A DNA stretch of 22,562 nt from a virus. The translations under genes were made by a program, and so were the position numbers. Under the pieces are notes generated by a model that saw only the letters and a program-made list of their open reading frames with translations, searched no databases and was not told the origin of the DNA. The stretch spans positions 1 through 22,562 of the IMG/VR virus record IMGVR_UViG_3300012920_008869; one strand, given 5' to 3'. This document shows, piece after piece, positions 19,989 to 22,562 of the stretch (its first letter is position 1; every line of letters starts with the position of its first letter).

Positions 19989-20375
19989 TTAGAACTTAAA
20001 AGATGCTCCTACTGTAATATCACCTCTTTCAGCTTCATCGATATCCCAATGTGTTTTACCATAAAGTTCGATGTTTTCACCAAGTCCACTGTAGTTAAGT
20101 TCTAAGTTTATATTTGGTCTGCTACCGTCGTCAAGTATGTCAAATGCTACAAGACTGTCTGTTGCGGTACTATCATACATAGGAATCTTAGTTCCTATGT
20201 CAACTGCCCAATCAGCTACAATTCCGATGGTCATTTCTGGCTCATATACAATTGATGTCTTTTCTGCATCAACCATGTACTCAGCAGTGATTTCGTTTTC
20301 CCAACTCCAATCCATTGCTGTGGCTGATGTTGTCATTGCACCAATAAGTGCGGTAGTGGCTATTAAATTTTTCAT
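19989..20375 (-). CDS. Small outer-membrane beta-barrel-like protein
   Basis: 128 residues with a clear Sec signal peptide (cleavage after ATA at about residue 20) and a mature part of alternating polar/hydrophobic strands (INLELNYSGL, ENIELYGKTHWDI) ending in GASFKF, a C-terminal Phe typical of outer-membrane barrel proteins. At ~107 mature residues it may be a minimal or oligomeric barrel. It has an AAGGAGAAC ribosome site, and lies just after the terminator that follows the tmRNA gene, so it depends on readthrough or an unseen promoter. Possible role in altering host surface (inference). Confidence 0.72.
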   Translation of the reverse strand: MKNLIATTALIGAMTTSATAMDWSWENEITAEYMVDAEKTSIVYEPEMTIGIVADWAVDIGTKIPMYDSTATDSLVAFDILDDGSRPNINLELNYSGLGENIELYGKTHWDIDEAERGDITVGASFKF

Positions 20376-20398
20376 ATATGTTCTCCTTATATTTCGCC

Positions 20399-20432
20399 AA
20401 AAAAAAATGACAAAACCTGATTGATTCTGTCA
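20399..20432 (-). terminator. Rho-independent terminator after the tmRNA gene
   Basis: Minus strand: stem TGACAGAA/TTTTGTCA (20408-20432, one G-U pair) followed by nine T (20399-20407). It would end the tmRNA transcript. Confidence 0.75.
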
Positions 20433-20548
20433 AGTATATTTACCTAATAAATTTTGTTTTTTAGGTTAGGTGTTATGTCATTATTACTTTAGTGGTTTTT
20501 GTGCAACTATTCTGTTGCCAGGTCAGTTGCCAACCCCGGAAGACTTAA

Positions 20549-20590
20549 TTAAGCCGCCATTGCCATTTCTGGCGCATAATTGTCATTTGC
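20549..20590 (-). other. tmRNA tag reading frame: ANDNYAPEMAMAA
   Basis: Begins with the GCA resume codon (20588-20590) and ends in TAA (20549-20551), followed by a second in-frame TAA after ATT-free read-on of TTAAT. The ANDN start and small hydrophobic AMAA end are those of an alphaproteobacterial-style SsrA tag recognised by ClpXP-type proteases. The bases before the GCA (CTATAATT) fit the usual U/A-rich approach to the resume site. Confidence 0.9.
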
Positions 20591-20680
20591 AATTATAGTT
20601 GTGTTCGCGTTAACCGAGCTTACATCCGGACAACTCCACTTGCCTAATAACTACCTGTCGATCCTAGTTCGGCCCCATCA

Positions 20681-20752
20681 TAATAACACGGAAACAACAA
20701 TTTCAATAAGCCATATAGTTAATAATAATTCCAACTTAAATCCATGTTATTA
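20681..20752 (-). repeat. Inverted repeat closing the tmRNA intervening segment
   Basis: TAATAACATGG, starting directly after the CCA end (20742-20752), pairs with CCGTGTTATTA (20681-20691) over 11 bp with one G-U pair. It extends the acceptor stem of the precursor and must be cut out to release the two mature pieces. Confidence 0.8.
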
Positions 20753-20820
20753 TGGTGGAGCCGCCGGGTACCGCCCCCGGGTCCAGTATAGTGTTGAACT
20801 TGCTTCAACGTTGCATTTTA

Positions 20821-20848
20821 TTTATACAGTATTTTTTGATATTGTCAA
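20821..20848 (-). promoter_or_regulatory. Sigma70-like promoter of the tmRNA gene
   Basis: Minus strand: -35 TTGACA (20843-20848), 16-base spacer, -10 TATAAA (20821-20826). It begins directly after the TAG stop of the AlgH/YqgE-like gene, and predicts a start near 20814. A GTTGAA/TTCAAC hairpin follows at the start of the acceptor piece. Confidence 0.8.
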
Positions 20849-21394
20849 CTAAAAATTTAAATAATCTTTAACTCTAGCATTTGCACTCATTTCTATTCCA
20901 CGTTCCCACTGATTATTAGGAGCTATGTTCCACATTAATGCTTGAGTAAATGGGCAATTGGTCCATAAACTTTTACCCATTGTTCTACTACCTAGAAGTT
21001 CACTTTCTAATTGTCCAGCACCCCAACTGCAATGTCCTACTACTATTCTCCAATACTGAGGAAAATTATTATTATTAAACATATCAATTAGTTGTTTATC
21101 TCTGGTAACACAAAAATTATCATTTAATTCTGTACTTAGTTGAATACTAAGGTCATTGCTGTGCATGATAAAAACTTGATTTATATCTACCGGACCTCCG
21201 TAATATATAGGAGCATTAATTACTAGGTTCATACTTTTTCTAAGTTTAAGTCCAACTCTTTGATCTAGTTCCTTGTTTAATATCCATCCGTGAGCCCCGT
21301 CACCATCATGCTGATCTACATATACAATACTTTTTTTAAAATTACTGTCTCCTAGTGTAGGTAAACTAACCAGTATTTGTTTTTCCATATTCAT
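20849..21394 (-). CDS. AlgH/YqgE (DUF179) family protein
   Basis: 181 residues, the usual size for UPF0301. Family blocks in order: ILVSLPTLGDSNFKKSIVY at the start, HGWILNKELD, PIYYGGPVDINQVFIMH, GHCSWGAGQLESEL near the middle of the C-terminal half. The biochemical role is unknown; AlgH is linked to alginate regulation in Pseudomonas. It overlaps the upstream gene by ATGA (21391-21394) and ends at the tmRNA promoter. Confidence 0.88.
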   Translation of the reverse strand: MNMEKQILVSLPTLGDSNFKKSIVYVDQHDGDGAHGWILNKELDQRVGLKLRKSMNLVINAPIYYGGPVDINQVFIMHSNDLSIQLSTELNDNFCVTRDKQLIDMFNNNNFPQYWRIVVGHCSWGAGQLESELLGSRTMGKSLWTNCPFTQALMWNIAPNNQWERGIEMSANARVKDYLNF

Positions 21395-21597
21395 TTTTGT
21401 TTTTTTCCAAAATCAATATCTAGATCCACTTCACTGTGTGATATTGAACGTGCTAACGATTTAATGTCGTCTATTAAAAAGTTAACTGTTGAAATATCAT
21501 ATTCTCCTGATTTTTTATATCGTTCTCTATGAAGTTGTATTGCCTTTTCATGTAGCACTGCACATCTACGATAATATTCTTCTATACTATGACTCAT
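21391..21597 (-). CDS. Small helical protein, unknown function (68 aa)
   Basis: Charged, mostly helical (EEYYRRCAVLHEKAIQLHRE), ending DIDFGKKQK. First gene of a two-gene unit with the AlgH/YqgE-like gene, driven by the promoter at 21626-21654. Not recognised. Confidence 0.68.
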   Translation of the reverse strand: MSHSIEEYYRRCAVLHEKAIQLHRERYKKSGEYDISTVNFLIDDIKSLARSISHSEVDLDIDFGKKQK

Positions 21598-21625
21598 AAT
21601 TGTTATCCGGTTACTAGTTATTCAC

Positions 21626-21654
21626 ATTGTACACGTATTTAACTAGTTTGTCAA
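21626..21654 (-). promoter_or_regulatory. Sigma70-like promoter for the 21597 gene
   Basis: Minus strand: -35 TTGACA (21649-21654), 17-base spacer, -10 TACAAT (21626-21631). Its -35 shares bases with the plus-strand late box at 21653-21660. Confidence 0.75.
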
Positions 21655-21660
21655 TAAATA
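21653..21660 (+). promoter_or_regulatory. T4-like late promoter box for the plus-strand genes
   Basis: AATAAATA followed by CTTTTACGGAGAGTATTATGG; the box, ribosome site and start closely match the site before the thermonuclease gene on the other strand (11642-11669). Confidence 0.6.
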
Positions 21661-21677
21661 CTTTTACGGAGAGTATT

Positions 21678-22139
21678 ATGGATGCAGATATTATGAGTGC
21701 CTCTGGTGTGGGCTTAGAAATCACCAACTTATTAATGCCTTTTGTAAGTGCATTAATGTTACTAGTAATCACACTATGGTTCAAAGACTTTGCTACTAAG
21801 ATTGCAAAAGGTATGGCTTTCAAAATGAATAAAAGTTTCAATGAAGGCGATACTGTAATATTAGACGGACAAGATGCACTTATTGTAAAGATAGGATTAA
21901 GTGAAACTGTATTTGGTGTATACAGTGACAAAGGCTATACTTGGCGTTATGTTCCAAATGAACGTATTCCTATGTTGAAACTAGAAAAAGTTATTAACAA
22001 AGATCTCCACTTAGATACTGATGAAGAGAAAGCTGAAAAACTACAATCATTGATTGACAGAAATCAGGATTCTAAAATTACTGCTAACAAGGACGCTATT
22101 GAGGAGATCAAAAATGGAAAACGTAAAAAAAGAGTTTAG
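21678..22139 (+). CDS. MscS-like small membrane protein
   Basis: Start at ATG 21678 with GGAG upstream; the frame is open further up without support. The 153 residues have one or two hydrophobic segments (about 15-40), then a soluble beta domain like the MscS channel middle domain: NKSFNEGDTVILDGQDALIV, KIGLSETVFGVYSDKG and YVPNERI, matching the 'fxxGDxI...vxxIxlrxT...iPN' pattern. The tail is charged and helical. It may form or modulate a mechanosensitive-type pore in the host membrane; such genes occur in T4-like marine phages. Confidence 0.72.
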   Translation: MDADIMSASGVGLEITNLLMPFVSALMLLVITLWFKDFATKIAKGMAFKMNKSFNEGDTVILDGQDALIVKIGLSETVFGVYSDKGYTWRYVPNERIPMLKLEKVINKDLHLDTDEEKAEKLQSLIDRNQDSKITANKDAIEEIKNGKRKKRV

Positions 22140-22562
22140 TTATCGAACAGCAGAACATTTTGCAGAACTTAGTAATCTAGCATATCAAGAAGAAAAAAAA
22201 TTTAAAAAAACTGCCTCTGCTATGGGATATAAGAATATCAAATATTTTAATGTTGATGGTGCCCAAGCATATGGTATGTCAAAAGATGATTACATTGTGT
22301 TGGCGTTTAGGGGTACGGAACCCACACAGTTTAACGATATCAAAGCAGACTTAAATGCACTACATGTACGCAATGAACTTGGCAAAGGTCGAGTACACAA
22401 AGGATTCAAAAGTGAAGTTGATGATATATGGGAACAAGTAGAAGCATGGGTAGCCAAACGTAAATTTTCACAAGCATATACTTGTGGACACAGTTTAGGT
22501 GGTGCTATGAGTACTATAGCTTGTAGTAGATTACCTGAAGGTACAGTTTGCTACAACTACGG
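22114..22562 (+). CDS. Class 3 lipase-like alpha/beta hydrolase (N-terminal part; runs off the window)
   Basis: 149 complete codons up to the window edge. LAFRGTEP (63-70) supplies the oxyanion-region motif of fungal-type lipases, HKGFKSEVDDIW follows, and CGHSLGGAMS carries the nucleophile Ser127 in GHSLGG. The Asp and His of the triad should lie beyond the end. There is no signal peptide, so it would act inside the cell or be carried in the virion. It overlaps the MscS-like gene by 26 bases and has GAGGAG 7 bases before the ATG. Possible role: membrane lipid breakdown for lysis or precursor supply (inference). Confidence 0.88.
   Translation, partial: MENVKKEFSYRTAEHFAELSNLAYQEEKKFKKTASAMGYKNIKYFNVDGAQAYGMSKDDYIVLAFRGTEPTQFNDIKADLNALHVRNELGKGRVHKGFKSEVDDIWEQVEAWVAKRKFSQAYTCGHSLGGAMSTIACSRLPEGTVCYNY

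Larger units (their letters stand above)
20440..20814 (-). ncRNA. ssrA: Circularly permuted two-piece tmRNA (SsrA)
   Basis: tmRNA rescues stalled ribosomes: it acts as alanyl-tRNA, then as mRNA for a degradation tag. In the minus direction the order is permuted. The acceptor piece comes first and ends in CGGCTCCACCA (CCA end at 20753). After a 76-base intervening segment (20677-20752), the coding piece begins GGGGCCGAACTAGGATCGACA (5' end 20676) and contains the tag. GGGGCCG pairs fully with CGGCTCC, giving a 7-bp acceptor stem with the G3-U70 pair that marks alanine identity. The T-arm is CCGGG-GGCGGTA-CCCGG. A P2-like helix pairs CAG/GTAGT with ACTAT/CTG across the two pieces, with a bulged A. 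Permuted ssrA is known mainly from alphaproteobacteria and some cyanobacteria. The outer ends of the two pieces are estimates. Confidence 0.93.

Noticed and set aside
20376-20432. TTGACA at about 20428-20433 (minus strand) as a promoter for the outer-membrane-like gene
   Set aside because: No -10 at 15-19 bases; the segment is better explained as the stem of the terminator followed by nine T.
20580-20852. Plus-strand open frame of 90 codons
   Set aside because: It lies antisense to the tmRNA gene and its promoter, and its composition follows RNA structure, not protein.
1-22562. Bacterial chromosome origin of the window, given the many metabolic genes
   Set aside because: DexA-type exonuclease, T4-like late boxes, gp31-sized co-chaperonin, virion and lysis-type genes, and dense overlapping small genes fit a phage better; a full-contig check for capsid and terminase would settle it.
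1-22562. Ordinary tRNA genes
   Set aside because: No T-arm with TTCRANY flanked by a 7-bp acceptor stem was found on either strand by eye; a tRNAscan-SE run would be decisive.

Overview
The window looks like part of a large, AT-rich, T4-like myovirus genome from the sea, infecting an alphaproteobacterium (SAR11-like by base composition). This is inferred from content, not from a database match. The phage evidence is: densely packed small genes with ATGA/TAATG overlaps; a T4 DexA-type exonuclease; an ATP-dependent DNA ligase; a 111-residue GroES-like co-chaperonin in the size class of T4 gp31; a virion protein with the cupredoxin-like HSGMGG ending common in marine phages; a CHAP-like lysis enzyme; and AATAAATA boxes like T4 late promoters. 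The alphaproteobacterial link comes from a circularly permuted, two-piece tmRNA gene, an FdxA-type ferredoxin and a zf-CHCC protein.

Layout. Bases 1-17.3 kb are almost all minus-strand operon. From low to high coordinate: partial GAPDH; four small membrane proteins (one DUF2061-like, one PsiE-like); a dihydroorotate dehydrogenase-like protein; a secreted HExxH protein; a methyltransferase-like protein; GroES; a compact ATP-type PEP carboxykinase; a DnaE fragment; a zf-CHCC protein; a PiT-type phosphate permease; a Bax-inhibitor-1 protein; MazG; a HAD phosphatase; PRPP synthetase; an A-type Fe-S carrier; a thermonuclease; OMP decarboxylase; a 7Fe ferredoxin; a QueD-like protein; DexA; a glycine-zipper protein; DNA ligase; and a small HTH protein. 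A divergent control region near 17.35 kb starts a short plus-strand run (17.4-18.2 kb). This meets a minus-strand late cluster (virion protein, coiled-coil protein, lipoprotein hydrolase) and then an outer-membrane-like protein, the permuted tmRNA (about 20.44-20.81 kb) and an AlgH/YqgE-like gene. A second divergent region at 21.63-21.66 kb starts a plus-strand MscS-like gene and a partial class 3 lipase.

How the genes fit together. GAPDH and PEPCK act at the lower glycolysis/gluconeogenesis node. PRPP synthetase, a DHODH-like protein and OMP decarboxylase bracket pyrimidine nucleotide synthesis, with orotate phosphoribosyltransferase not seen and presumably supplied by the host. PiT and PsiE point to phosphate acquisition. 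The Fe-S carrier and ferredoxin point to redox supply. The tmRNA would keep ribosomes cycling or tag truncated proteins during infection. Seven sigma70-like promoters and several late-type AATAAATA boxes suggest separate early and late transcription.

Six genes shorter than 60 codons (23-57 residues) were found by reading the gaps. No tRNA gene, CRISPR array, insertion sequence or integrase was seen. Apart from the tmRNA locus, no stretch over 300 bases lacks a gene.
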